Source of the DNA: UBA4733 sp036734945
GTDB lineage: Bacteria > Chloroflexota > UBA4733
Assembly (NCBI GenBank): GCA_036734945.1
Contig: DAIMXP010000003.1
Span: 78,731 to 142,730 of the forward strand
Direction of reading: 5' to 3'
Length of the DNA stretch: 64,000 nt
Shown here: piece by piece, positions 7,612 to 17,809 of the stretch
Numbering within the stretch: the first letter of the stretch is position 1
How the letters are laid out: every line of letters begins with the position of its first letter
Notes under the pieces: model-generated
What the model was told of the DNA's origin: nothing
Databases searched by the model: none
What the model saw: only the letters and a program-made list of their open reading frames with translations
Position numbers and translations under genes: made by a program

Positions 7612-8747
7612 AAGTCACCGATATCCGCACTGCCGAGGTCTACGGCCACGGCTACTCGACCTACGTGCGCATCTACACTGATGAGGGACTGACCGGGACG
7701 GGCGAGTGCATCCACGGCGGCGCCGGCTGTCCGGCGCTGATCCGCGACTTGAAGCAACTGGTGATCGGCGAGAACCCGCTCAATGTCGACATGCTCTGGA
7801 AGAAGATGCGCCGCGCCCACGTCTTCGACGGCGCGCTGGCCGGCAACATGGTGACGGCGATGACCGGCATCGAGATCGCCCTCTGGGACCTGACCGGCAA
7901 GGCGCTGGGCTTGCCCATCTACCAGTTGCTCGGCGGCAAGTTCCGCGACCGCATCCGCCTCTATTGCGACAGCCACGCCGGGCGGGACGAATCACCCGCC
8001 TCCTACGCCCAGCGCGCCAAGGAGGTGGTCGCCCTTGGCTTCGGCGCGCTGAAGTTCGACGTCGATGATGCCAGGAGCCGCTACCGCCTCGACCGCTGGA
8101 ACTGGTCGGCGCCGCCGGGCGAAGTCGCCCAGATGGTGGAGCGCGTCGCAGCCGTGCGCGAGGCCGTCGGCCCCGATATCGAGCTGGCGATCGACATGCA
8201 CGGGCGCTACGACACGCAGAGCGGCATCCGGGTGGCCCAGGCCATGGCGCCGTTCAACCTGCTGTGGCTGGAGGAGCCGGTGCCGCCGGAGAATGTGGCG
8301 GCCATGCGCGAGGTCAAACGCAACTCCCCCGTGCCCATCTGCGCCGGAGAGAACCTCTACCTGCGCTGGGGCTTCCGCGACCTGCTGGAGCAGCAGGCTG
8401 TCGACATCATCATGCCGGATATCCCGAAGTGCGGCGGCCTCTCCGAGTGTCGCAAGATCGCTGCCATGGCGGAGACCTACTACATCCCGCTCTCGCCCCA
8501 CAACGTCTGCGGTCCGCTCGGTACTATGGCCAGCGCCCACGTCTGCGCCAGCATCCCCAACTTCCAGGTGCTGGAGTGGCACTGGGTCGACCGTCCGCAC
8601 TGGCACGACCTGGTGATAGCAGAGCAACCGGTCATCCAGAATGGCGCCGTGGTGCTCACAGACAAGCCGGGCATCGGCCTGGAGATCAACGAAGAAGGAG
8701 TCCGCAAGCACCTGCGACCAGGCACTGAACTGTTCGCGGCGGAGTGA
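7608..8747 (+). CDS. Enolase-superfamily sugar-acid dehydratase (mandelate racemase/galactonate dehydratase type)
   Basis: 379 residues, the full length for the mandelate racemase/muconate lactonizing family. The capping domain is N-terminal and the barrel carries the expected catalytic set. Metal ligands are probably D196 (in AIDMHGRYD), E222 (LWLEEPVPP) and E248 (CAGENLY). H198 and H298 (PLSPHNVCGP) match the acid/base histidines of D-galactonate and D-mannonate-type dehydratases. It would dehydrate an aldonic or uronic acid to the 2-keto-3-deoxy form in the cytoplasm. ATG 7608 overlaps the Uma2 stop. The RraA/HMG-aldolase family gene 26 bp downstream is a plausible next step. The precise sugar acid cannot be told from sequence alone. 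Confidence 0.9.
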   Translation: MKVTDIRTAEVYGHGYSTYVRIYTDEGLTGTGECIHGGAGCPALIRDLKQLVIGENPLNVDMLWKKMRRAHVFDGALAGNMVTAMTGIEIALWDLTGKALGLPIYQLLGGKFRDRIRLYCDSHAGRDESPASYAQRAKEVVALGFGALKFDVDDARSRYRLDRWNWSAPPGEVAQMVERVAAVREAVGPDIELAIDMHGRYDTQSGIRVAQAMAPFNLLWLEEPVPPENVAAMREVKRNSPVPICAGENLYLRWGFRDLLEQQAVDIIMPDIPKCGGLSECRKIAAMAETYYIPLSPHNVCGPLGTMASAHVCASIPNFQVLEWHWVDRPHWHDLVIAEQPVIQNGAVVLTDKPGIGLEINEEGVRKHLRPGTELFAAE

Positions 8748-8773
8748 CAGCGACCTACACATAAGGAGCCAGG

Positions 8774-9475
8774 ATGACTTCCAGCGACCCCCTCATTGCG
8801 CAACTGCGCCAGTGCTCAGTGGCCACCATCACCCACTGGCTGTTCGGCAAGGGCTACCAGCACGTCTTCATACGCGGCCTGACCTGCCTGCGTGAGGACC
8901 TGCGCCTGGTCGGGCGGGCGCGCACTGTGCGCTTTGTGCCGGTCCGTCCGGACCTGGCCGACCTCTTCCCGAACCGGGAGGAGAACCCCCACCGCAAGGC
9001 GATCGATCACATCGGCGCCGGCGAGGTGCTGGTGGTCGACGCGCACGGCAGTAGCGAGGGCGGCATCTTCGGCGACATTATGAGCGCCCGCCTTGAGGCG
9101 CGCGGCGCTGCCGGTCTGGTGGTCGATGGCGGCCTGCGCGACGTCTGGCAGATCAAAGAACTGAATCTCCCCACTTACGTGCGCCATGTACACGCTGCCG
9201 CAGTGAGTCGCGCCGTCTCCGCCGTGGAGCTGGACGGCATCGTCAGTTGCGCCGGTGCGGCAGTACGCCCTGGCGACTACCTCGCCGGCGATCCCGACGG
9301 CGTGGTGGTGATACCGGAAGCCCTGATAGCAGAAGCAGTCGCCTACGCGCTGCCGCACGATCAACTGGAAGTGTTCATCCGCGAGCGGGTGCGAGCGGGT
9401 GCGCCGCTGCTGGGCAACTACCCGCCAACGGAGGCGATACGGGCGGAGTACGAGCGGCAGCGGGGGCAGCGGTAA
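8774..9475 (+). CDS. RraA-like protein/HMG-CHA aldolase family
   Basis: 233 residues of the family that includes the RNase E regulator RraA and class II 4-hydroxy-4-methyl-2-oxoglutarate aldolases. The signature is clear: EGGIFGDIMSARLEARGAAG, then LVVDGGLRDVWQI, where the Gly-rich turn, Arg and the metal-binding Asp of the D-G-x-x-R-D motif are kept. Next to a sugar-acid dehydratase it is more likely a pyruvate-type aldolase acting on a keto acid than an RNase regulator, but this is inference. The start has AAGGAG nine bases upstream (8762-8767). It is followed by a hairpin repeat that probably ends the transcript. Confidence 0.87.
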   Translation: MTSSDPLIAQLRQCSVATITHWLFGKGYQHVFIRGLTCLREDLRLVGRARTVRFVPVRPDLADLFPNREENPHRKAIDHIGAGEVLVVDAHGSSEGGIFGDIMSARLEARGAAGLVVDGGLRDVWQIKELNLPTYVRHVHAAAVSRAVSAVELDGIVSCAGAAVRPGDYLAGDPDGVVVIPEALIAEAVAYALPHDQLEVFIRERVRAGAPLLGNYPPTEAIRAEYERQRGQR

Positions 9476-9490
9476 GGCGACACGCCGTTC

Positions 9491-9608
9491 CCGGCGACTG
9501 AAGTCGCGGCTACAGGAGGCCAAGTCCGCCTGCGCGGACTCCGTTAGCCCGCGAAGGGCCCAGAGGGCACCCACTTCGCTCGTTCGTAGCCGCGACTTCA
9601 GTCGCCGG
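9491..9608. repeat. Dispersed hairpin repeat with 23-bp perfect arms
   Basis: Arms at 9491-9513 and 9586-9608 are perfect inverted repeats containing GGCGACTGAAGTCGCGGC. An inner stem, AGTCCGC/GCGGACT, lies at 9523-9540. This style of non-coding palindromic element is common in environmental Chloroflexota and Planctomycetota genomes. It separates a rightward operon from the leftward Uma2 gene and may act as a bidirectional terminator. Confidence 0.85.
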
Positions 9609-9621
9609 GGCCGCTGGCCCC

Positions 9622-10200
9622 CTACTCCTGATCCGCGGCAATCGCCCGCAGCAAATCCCGCATGCGCAATGTCAAACCCGGCAGCACGTCGCCGCCATCG
9701 AGCGCCTCGTCGGCTGCGACCTGGCGGACGTGATCTCCCTCGTAGACCGTGGTCAGACCGGTCTCTGGGTCGACATACCAAAGTATGCGCACACCGGTCC
9801 GCATCCAGTCGTGAACCTTATCCAGAACTCGGTCCGCTCGGTCGTTGGGAGAAATCACCTCCACGACCAGATCAGGTACTGTCAGCACGGCGGGAGCATC
9901 AAGGTCATCCCCGGCTAGCCTGCCACGCCGAGTAAACTCTATATCGCTGCCTCGCGCGTCGTGTCGGCTGCCCAGGATGCGCACCATGACCTCACCGTTG
10001 GCGACGCTTCCGAGGCGGTGCTCCCGGACAAAGTTGGCCATGACTCGGCTCAACTCAGCTTCCAGGAGGCCGTGCCGTCGCGATGTCACATCCCACTCCA
10101 CGATCCGCCCGTCGACCAACTCCCGCAGTTTGCCGTCGTCTGGAAAATCAGCGAGATCGTCGATGCTGTAGCGCCTGGTTGGTGCGAGCGTCGTCACCAT
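9622..10200 (-). CDS. Uma2 family (DUF820) putative endonuclease
   Basis: 192 residues and a second, distantly related Uma2 member in the window. Characteristic segments are YSIDDLADFPDDGK, RELVDGRIVEWDVTS, SDIEFTRRG and LTVPDLVVEVISPNDRADRV, with the Asp and Glu of the PD-(D/E)XK-like core, followed by GVRILWYVDPETG. Start ATG 10200 is the only reasonable one. It is monocistronic on the reverse strand between a hairpin repeat and the DUF3500 gene. Uma2 proteins are abundant in such genomes and often found alone; their biological role is unknown. Confidence 0.85.
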   Translation of the reverse strand: MVTTLAPTRRYSIDDLADFPDDGKLRELVDGRIVEWDVTSRRHGLLEAELSRVMANFVREHRLGSVANGEVMVRILGSRHDARGSDIEFTRRGRLAGDDLDAPAVLTVPDLVVEVISPNDRADRVLDKVHDWMRTGVRILWYVDPETGLTTVYEGDHVRQVAADEALDGGDVLPGLTLRMRDLLRAIAADQE

Positions 10201-10307
10201 ACTGCCTCACTCCCTCCGCCGCGAAGCTCTACGTGTTTGCTCCCAATGCTACCAGGCAAGCGAGCAGGAATCAGGGTCAAGTCGCACCGCTGGAAACGTC
10301 ACGACCT

Positions 10308-11312
10308 CTAGTGACCGTGCGCCGCCGCGTAGTGTGTGGCCAGCAGATCCTCGCCCCAATCGTTGGCGGCGTCGCGCCAGACGGAGTGGACGTGGTTGGC
10401 GCCGTTCTGGGTATTGTCGTATTCGACCAGGAACGTTGTACCTTTGATGGCGTAATAATGGCCTTGACCGCGCTCCTCCGGTCCGGCCCAGGCGAAGGTC
10501 ACGGCTTCCAGGCCGGCGTGGGCGATTCGCTGCCAGGCGTTGCCGGAGAGGTCGTCGGCGGCGCGCTCGACGTAGTGGCGAACCAGACGCGCCAGGTGCT
10601 CGCGCTGCTCACCGGAGAGCGCGGCGTAACGAATGCCGTTTGGCGGCAGATTGAGTTCAAGTTGGCGATAGTTCTTGGTGAGGATGTCGCTGGGCGCCAC
10701 AGGATCGACGATGGCGACAGCGCGCTGCGCCGGCTCCAGGCTGCCGAGCAGCACCCGCGCCATATCCTCTTCGGCGGCCAGCACGCGCAGGCCGGTCGAC
10801 GGGCCGTGGCGCACCTCCGCCGGGTTGGAGCCGAAGAAGAGCGGCGTCGGCGCGACAAGTTCGCCACCGACAACGGTGAAGTGGATGCCCAGATGGTGCC
10901 CGCCGGCGCGCCAAGCCCAGGGCGCCGCGCCACCCGGCTCACCGAAGATGCTGAAGTAGTACAGTTCTGGGTCACGCCGCCACGTGTTCGTGACGCCTTC
11001 CAGTTCCTCAGCCTCCTTCAATATTGGCTCCAGAGCGATGATCTGCTGCGCTTGCTGGGCGCCACGAGCGCTTAAGCCACTGGCGAGCAGCGCCAGCGCA
11101 GCCCCCCGCTGGCCGACCGTCATATCTTTCAAGCGCAGCCCGTTGCGCAGCACCGGCGTGTAGTTCCAGACGTAGCGCTCGTCACCGGTAAAGGGGAATT
11201 GCGCCACGGCCCGTTGCTCCGTGGAGAGCGCCTCCAGGAACCGGTCAGCAGCTTCGGCCATGCGGCGAGCGGCCGCCGGTGCAGCATCAACCTGTGTCAC
11301 TTCGGCTGTCAA
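10308..11312 (-). CDS. DUF3500 domain protein
   Basis: 334 residues matching the DUF3500 family. Evidence is the opening AEAADRFLEALSTEQRA and FTGDERYVWNYTPV, the segment YYFSIFGEPG followed by WAWRAGGHHLGIHFTVVGG, and the C-terminal FAWAGPEERGQGHYYAIKGT with VEYDNTQNGANHVHSVWRD. Conserved His-rich and aromatic stretches suggest a metal- or ligand-binding enzyme, but no activity is established for the family. TTG 11312 was chosen because AGGAGGT lies just upstream (11319-11325); the frame extends further without ribosome-site support. No signal peptide. It is separated from the response regulator at 11404 by about 90 bp. Confidence 0.8.
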   Translation of the reverse strand: MTAEVTQVDAAPAAARRMAEAADRFLEALSTEQRAVAQFPFTGDERYVWNYTPVLRNGLRLKDMTVGQRGAALALLASGLSARGAQQAQQIIALEPILKEAEELEGVTNTWRRDPELYYFSIFGEPGGAAPWAWRAGGHHLGIHFTVVGGELVAPTPLFFGSNPAEVRHGPSTGLRVLAAEEDMARVLLGSLEPAQRAVAIVDPVAPSDILTKNYRQLELNLPPNGIRYAALSGEQREHLARLVRHYVERAADDLSGNAWQRIAHAGLEAVTFAWAGPEERGQGHYYAIKGTTFLVEYDNTQNGANHVHSVWRDAANDWGEDLLATHYAAAHGH

Positions 11313-11403
11313 AGCAGTACCTCCTATGCGTGTGGACCTCACGGTTCGGGCTATGGTACACCACCGGAGATGCAACCGCGCTGGGACAATTGACAGCGTG
11401 GCC

Positions 11404-11784
11404 TTAGCAACCCGCCGCATCGTCGTTGGTGCGCGTCGAGAGGAAGTGATGGACGAGTAACTCCAATTCGGTCACGTCAAAGGGCTTGCGCAAAAACGCA
11501 TCGGCGCCGGCAGCATGGGCCGTCGCCTCGGCGGCGGCGCTCATCAGGATCACGGGGATGCTGGCAGTCAGCGGGCCGGCTTTGAGTCTGCGGCAGAGGG
11601 TGGCTCCATCTAGCACCGGCATCATGACATCGGCGATGACGAGGTCTGGCCGCTCCCGTTCGCTGCGCTCCAGCGCCTGAAGGCCGTCGGCCGCGAACAG
11701 CACGCGGTGCCCCGCGTCCGTGAGGATCATTTCCAGCAGCAAGCGGATGGCGCGCTCATCATCCGCAACGAGGATTGTTGCCAC
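11404..11784 (-). CDS. Single-domain response regulator (CheY-like receiver)
   Basis: 126 residues, a complete receiver domain with no output domain. Phosphoacceptor D52 (VIADVMMPVLDG), acidic pocket D8-D9 (VADDER), S82 in place of the usual Thr (LMSAAAE) and K100 (FLRKPFD) are all present. Such stand-alone receivers pass phosphoryl signals by protein-protein contact. It starts two bases after the end of the KaiC-like ATPase gene, so the two are very likely one operon. A hybrid-like histidine kinase remnant lies just beyond, divergently oriented. The probable partner is the KaiC-like protein or the missing part of that kinase. Confidence 0.92.
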   Translation of the reverse strand: MATILVADDERAIRLLLEMILTDAGHRVLFAADGLQALERSERERPDLVIADVMMPVLDGATLCRRLKAGPLTASIPVILMSAAAEATAHAAGADAFLRKPFDVTELELLVHHFLSTRTNDDAAGC

Positions 11785-11786
11785 AG

Positions 11787-13382
11787 TTAGCCCTCGCTTG
11801 TAGCTGTGCCCTTTGCGCCGGCCGGCGGTTCTCCCGACATGTCCGCCACCAGGCCCGCCTGCTGCTCGGCGATGCCTACCAACACATCAACGCCCGTATC
11901 AAAACGCCCCAGCACCCGGATCCCATCCGGCGGCACAATACGAAACTCCCGCAACGCCGGGTCATGCGCAGAAAAGCGTGTTTTTACCACTGAGAGCACC
12001 CGTCGCAACGCACCACGATATTTAAGCTGTTGCATAAGTAGCACATTCTCGGCCAGAACTGACGCCGGATCGGCGGTAAAGTCCAGTTCGGGCGCAAGAA
12101 GTTTCGGCGCTTCCCAGAGGCCGACCATCGTCACGCCGCGAGCGCGTAAGGTTGCCAGCAGGGCGGCCATGTAGTTCGACACGCGATCAGGGCCGCTGGT
12201 CTGCCGCACTGCACGTTCCAACTCGGCGATACTGTCCACCAGCAGGCGTGTCGCGCCTGTTCGATCCAGCGCGTCCAGCAGGCGATCGGCCACGATATCG
12301 GCATCCAGGTCCACTGGCTCCCAGCGCAGGAAGGTCAGCCCGCCGTCCGGTTCTAAGGCCGCTCGCCATTGCCCCCCCAGCGCGAATGAATCAGCCTTCT
12401 GCTGCAGTTGCTCCGCCGTCTCCCGGAAGCCGAGGTAGACGACGCCCTCGCCAGCCTGAATGCCGGCCAGCGCGAAGTGAACGCCGAGGAGCGTCTTGCC
12501 TGCACCGAGACTGCCGGCCACGATGGTGCTGGTCCGCCGGGTCAGACCACCACCGAGCAGGGTATCCAGCTCCACCAACCCAAAGGCCGCTCGCTCTGTC
12601 GAGGGAGGAACCGTGCCGGTCAGTTCGGCAGCGCTGGCCGGCCCACCGAGACTGAGCAATGACCCCGCCTGGAGCGAGGCTTCCAGGACACGGGCCTCCA
12701 GCCGCGCGTACACGGTGGCTCCCGACGAGCTGAGGGTCAGACCGTGCCGGCCCGGCAGAGGCGCCGAGCCGCGCATCTTCACCACCTCCAGGCCCCGCCG
12801 TTGCCGGACGCCGACAAGATCGAAGTAGAGGCCGATGATGACGTCGGCGGTCGTGGCTTCTGGAAAGAACGCCGGGTCGCGCGGGTCCGCTTCGCTGGTG
12901 ATGACGGTCGTCGCACCTTGCAAACCCAGGGTTGTCCCGATGTCGTACAGGAACTCGCGCGCCGGTTGATCCTGGCTGGCGCGGATGCCGCGAAAGCCGT
13001 CGATCACGACGATCTCCGCCCGCGAGCGGCGCACCTCATCAATGATGGCGTGCTGGGTCGTCGGTAGCCCCCGCCCCAGGGCGTCCTGCAAGCTAATGAC
13101 CTGCACGACGGCGCCCAGGAGTTCCTCGGCGAAGAAGGTGTAGCTCCGCAGGTGCGCCACCAGCTTATTCGTCGGCTCGGACAGCGCAGTGAGGAGCAGC
13201 GCGCGGCGACCCCGGCGAGCGCCGGCAAAAGCGATCTGGCCGGAGAGAATCGTCTTGCCGCTGCCCGGCGGACCCAGCACCAGCACCAGCGCGCCGCGCG
13301 GCAACCCGCCGCCGAGCACGCGATCCAGGTTGGGCACGCCCGTTGCCAGCGGGATCAGCAGGCCGTCACTGTCCAGGCCCAT
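11787..13382 (-). CDS. KaiC-like tandem RecA-fold ATPase
   Basis: 531 residues with two RAD55/KaiC-type ATPase domains, close to the size of cyanobacterial KaiC. Walker A motifs are GPPGSGKT (37-44) and GSLGAGKT (290-297). A Walker B strand is EIVVIDG (ending near 129), with a second at RLLVDS. Near the C-terminus, LSVVKTRFSAHDPALREF matches the region downstream of the KaiC autophosphorylation sites. By eye, the Ser site aligns with Ser and the Thr site with Val, so the phosphocycle may differ. No KaiA or KaiB is present. Overlapping signalling neighbours (receiver, kinase) suggest a KaiC-based signalling switch rather than a circadian clock. Confidence 0.88.
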   Translation of the reverse strand: MGLDSDGLLIPLATGVPNLDRVLGGGLPRGALVLVLGPPGSGKTILSGQIAFAGARRGRRALLLTALSEPTNKLVAHLRSYTFFAEELLGAVVQVISLQDALGRGLPTTQHAIIDEVRRSRAEIVVIDGFRGIRASQDQPAREFLYDIGTTLGLQGATTVITSEADPRDPAFFPEATTADVIIGLYFDLVGVRQRRGLEVVKMRGSAPLPGRHGLTLSSSGATVYARLEARVLEASLQAGSLLSLGGPASAAELTGTVPPSTERAAFGLVELDTLLGGGLTRRTSTIVAGSLGAGKTLLGVHFALAGIQAGEGVVYLGFRETAEQLQQKADSFALGGQWRAALEPDGGLTFLRWEPVDLDADIVADRLLDALDRTGATRLLVDSIAELERAVRQTSGPDRVSNYMAALLATLRARGVTMVGLWEAPKLLAPELDFTADPASVLAENVLLMQQLKYRGALRRVLSVVKTRFSAHDPALREFRIVPPDGIRVLGRFDTGVDVLVGIAEQQAGLVADMSGEPPAGAKGTATSEG

Positions 13383-13600
13383 CGATTCCCGCCCTTCATT
13401 CCCCTACGCACGACGCAGCCGCGTACAGGCGGTCTCCCTGACGCCAGGAGCGTAGCATGCCGCCGTCGTTTGCCGTACCAACTGGCAGACGCTATCATCT
13501 GCCCACATGCATCCTTCGGCATGGGTGACACCGGTATGCTCCTGCAGCGGCAGAAGGCAACCGGCACTGCCGGGAGGATCGGCAAGGAAGACCGGCAGCG

Positions 13601-14587
13601 ATGGCGATGTTGCGTATTCCGGATGACGGCTTTCTCCAGCCGCGGCGCGCGTTGCCCCGCCCCAGCAGCGGTGAAGACGGCGCCATGGTCCGGCGGTCGA
13701 CGGCTGCCGCACTTGGCGATGCCGAATTCCACGCAGTGTGGGAGGTGTCACCGGAAGCAAGGGTGCTGAGCAACGCCGCCGGCATCGTCGTGGACGCCAA
13801 TCCCGCCTATCTCCGACTCTACGGCCTCTCTGCCGGCGCCGCGCGAACCGTGGAAGTGTCCACCAGTTTCCTCACGCGACTGAACGGCGAGGTGCTGGCG
13901 TTCTCCATCGTGCGTGATATCACAGCGCGCCAACGCCGCGACGACGACCACAAAGACCTGGAGCGGCGGAAAGACGAGTTTCTGACGGCCGCAGCGCACG
14001 ACCTCAACAATCCACTGACGGCGATCAAAGGCTATGAGCAACTCTTGCGCCGCCGCCTGGAGCGCGATGCCGGCTCGGTCGACCCCTTCTTGCTCAATGG
14101 GCTGATCCAGATCGACGAGTCGGTCCGCCAGATGGCCTTCCTGATCCAGGAATTGCTGGACCTCGGCCGGCTCCGCATGGGTGAGGAGATGGTCCTGCAG
14201 CGGCAACCGACCGACCTCGTTCGCATCACGCAACGCGCCATCGCCGCGGCGCAACCAGATCACGATCACGACCGCATTCTGTTGCTGGCCGATCCGCAGG
14301 CCATTGTCGGGTCGTGGGACGCCGATCGTCTGGAGCGCCTCCTGCACAACCTGCTGAATAACGCTGTCAAGTACAGCCCTAACGACGCTCCCATCAACGT
14401 CTCCCTCAGCCTTGAGCAAAGGGACAACAACGATTGGGCAGTCATTACCATGCAGGACGCCCGCATCGGCATCCCCGCCGCCGACCTGCCGCACGTCATG
14501 GAGTCGGTCAGGAGGAGGTCGCTGAGGTCCGGAGACAACGTTTGTAGCGCCGCAGCAACAACGGCCGCTGCGCCAAACGTGGCCTGA
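13601..14587 (+). pseudogene. PAS-histidine kinase, truncated at its 3' end
   Basis: The first ~300 residues are a sensor kinase. A PAS core (SPEARVLSNAAGIVVDANPAY) appears to lack about 30 residues before RTVEVSTSFL. The HisKA box is AAHDLNNPLTAIKGY with phosphoacceptor H133, and the N-box is LHNLLNNAVKYSP (248-260). The G1 box is degenerate (DARIGIP rather than DxGxGIP). After about residue 301 (nucleotide 14504) homology stops and the frame runs 28 codons antisense through the DNA methyltransferase gene. The G2 lid and the end of the ATPase domain are missing, so it is unlikely to be active. It lies divergent from the KaiC-like gene, its presumed partner. Confidence 0.75.
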
Positions 14588-15012
14588 TCGTCAATGCCAC
14601 CTTGCTGCAAGGTTCGGAGTGCTGCCCCGGCCACAACGGCGGCGTGACGGCGCAAGCCGTCCGGGTCTGGAGTCCAATCCACCTTGGTCCGACTGGCAAA
14701 GTGGGCCATCGGGTTGGCTTCGACGCCAACGCTGGGAATCCCCTGCTTTTTGCACTCGATGACCGTGGTACCGGCGCCGCAAAATGGGTCCAGAACACAA
14801 TCCTTGGCGGTGAGACCGAAACGTTCCAGGTACGTGCGCACAAGATGGGGAGGATAGGATAGGACGAAACGATACCACTGATGGACCGGACGGTCTTCAG
14901 GCGAGAGACGATTCAGGTCGCCGTTCGCAGCGGCATCGCCGCGGCGGGAAACCACGCCATTGATGTCGACCTGTGCGGCGACCCCGGCTCCCGCATTTGG
15001 CGCTGCATTCAC
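14266..15012 (-). pseudogene. Site-specific DNA methyltransferase, N-terminal fragment
   Basis: GTG 15012 follows AAGGGAG. Residues 1 to about 168 are methyltransferase: WYRFVLSYPPHLVRTYLERF, then the SAM-binding motif LDPFCGAGTTVIECKKQG (around 74-91) and VGVEANPMAH. This layout is that of the DNA methylases in which the catalytic (S/D)PPY motif lies downstream, and that part is missing. At about 14504 the gene runs into the truncated histidine kinase and the frame then continues antisense. It could be the relic of a restriction-modification or orphan methylation gene. Both convergent genes lost their 3' ends at the same point. Confidence 0.75.
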
Positions 15013-15183
15013 CGAGCATACTCCCTTTGCCGGCGGACCGAGCGAACTATGCCGCCGGCCGCTTAGAGCACCGGCATGACGACCTGCATGTGCGCAAAGT
15101 AGTGTACGCGGGATACGGCAAACTGCGCGCCTCGACGCCGCTGTACATGGTTATAGCCGGCGCCCTATCCGCTTGCAATCCAC

Positions 15184-15600
15184 TTACGGTGTCGGCGTAA
15201 ACGGGTTGAGCAGCCGGACGCCCGTCCGAGCGAAGTCGGCAGTGTTGCGCGTCACGAGCGTCAGCCCATAGACGAGCGCCGTTGCGGCCAGTAAAGCATC
15301 AATGACCGGGAGCGGATCAATAGCGTTGAGACGCCCCCACTCTTCGGCAATCTCCTTCGTGATTGGTAGTGTACGATCGGCGTAGTCCCGGTGCAGCGTC
15401 CCGAGCCACGCCTCGTACACGGCTGCCTGCGCCGGATCGCGCCGCCGTAGCCGTTCCATGCCGCGCCGAACTTCACCGACGACGAGGACGCTGAGGAATA
15501 GCTCCTCGGCTCGCACCGCGGCAAACCATTGCCTGACGCCGGCATTCTGCACGGGCTTGCGCACTTCCGAGACGACGTTGGTATCCAGCAGACAGCTCAT
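15184..15600 (-). CDS. PIN domain RNase toxin (VapC type)
   Basis: 138 residues, full length for VapC. The acidic PIN residues are visible in SCLLDTNVVSEVRKP, SVLVVGEVRRG, PVIDALLAATAL and VTRNTADF. VapC proteins are Mg-dependent RNases that cleave tRNA or rRNA when released from the antitoxin. Its ATG overlaps the antitoxin stop (ATGA, 15597-15600), giving tight coupling. Inverted repeats upstream of the antitoxin would serve autoregulation. Confidence 0.92.
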   Translation of the reverse strand: MSCLLDTNVVSEVRKPVQNAGVRQWFAAVRAEELFLSVLVVGEVRRGMERLRRRDPAQAAVYEAWLGTLHRDYADRTLPITKEIAEEWGRLNAIDPLPVIDALLAATALVYGLTLVTRNTADFARTGVRLLNPFTPTP

Positions 15601-15839
15601 AACGCAACGTCCCGAGGCATAGCAGAGTCACGCTGAAGGTCGAGCGAGTCGAGGTCAGGCCCCGTCGTCAGGAATTCCTTGAAGTCCGGCAGATTCCCTC
15701 GTAGACGGTTGTACTCCCGCGCGGAGAGCACGACGACCACCTCCTCACCATGCCGCGTGACCATTTGCGGCCCCTCATCCACCGCTTGCCGAACCAGCGC
15801 GCTGAATCGCTGTTTTGCTTCCTGAACTTGCCAGGGCAT
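15597..15839 (-). CDS. Phd/YefM-type antitoxin
   Basis: 80 residues. WQVQEAKQRFSALVRQAVDE followed by GPQMVTRHGEEVVVVLSAREY is the standard Phd/YefM DNA-binding fold. The C-terminal tail (FLTTGPDLDSLDLQRD) is the toxin-neutralising segment. ATG 15839 is preferred over the GTG four codons upstream because GAGGG lies at a workable distance. Overlaps the VapC gene by four bases. Confidence 0.88.
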   Translation of the reverse strand: MPWQVQEAKQRFSALVRQAVDEGPQMVTRHGEEVVVVLSAREYNRLRGNLPDFKEFLTTGPDLDSLDLQRDSAMPRDVAL

Positions 15840-15860
15840 TGCGTCCCTCACTTTCTCCGT

Positions 15861-15918
15861 TCAGTCCAGACTGTCTAGACTTTACCCAGGTTTCTCCCTT
15901 TCGTCAAATTACCTGGGT
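15861..15918 (-). promoter_or_regulatory. Probable operator of the PIN toxin-antitoxin operon
   Basis: Two dyads lie just upstream of the antitoxin start. One surrounds the perfect palindrome GTCTAGAC (15873-15880), inside a wider AGTC...GACT arrangement. The other is ACCCAGGT (15884-15891) paired with ACCTGGGT (15911-15918). Position and symmetry fit binding sites for the antitoxin or toxin-antitoxin complex. Confidence 0.5.
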
Positions 15919-16004
15919 TGCTAGAGGATCTCTCAGCCAACGCAGCGCGGTACTGGCCTCATCGCATCCATCCTTCAACGACTTTCGGCAAGTCTGTGCC
16001 CGCC

Positions 16005-17759
<1,755 letters not shown>

Positions 17760-17809
17760 TTGGCTGTGCTCCTAAGAATTAGGGCCGCGACTGCGGGCCC
17801 ACTCGATAC

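Noticed and set aside
15013..15183. Rightward frame reading RLEHRHDDLHVRKVVYAGYG
   Set aside because: Too short and without start signals; might be a gene relic but cannot be assigned.
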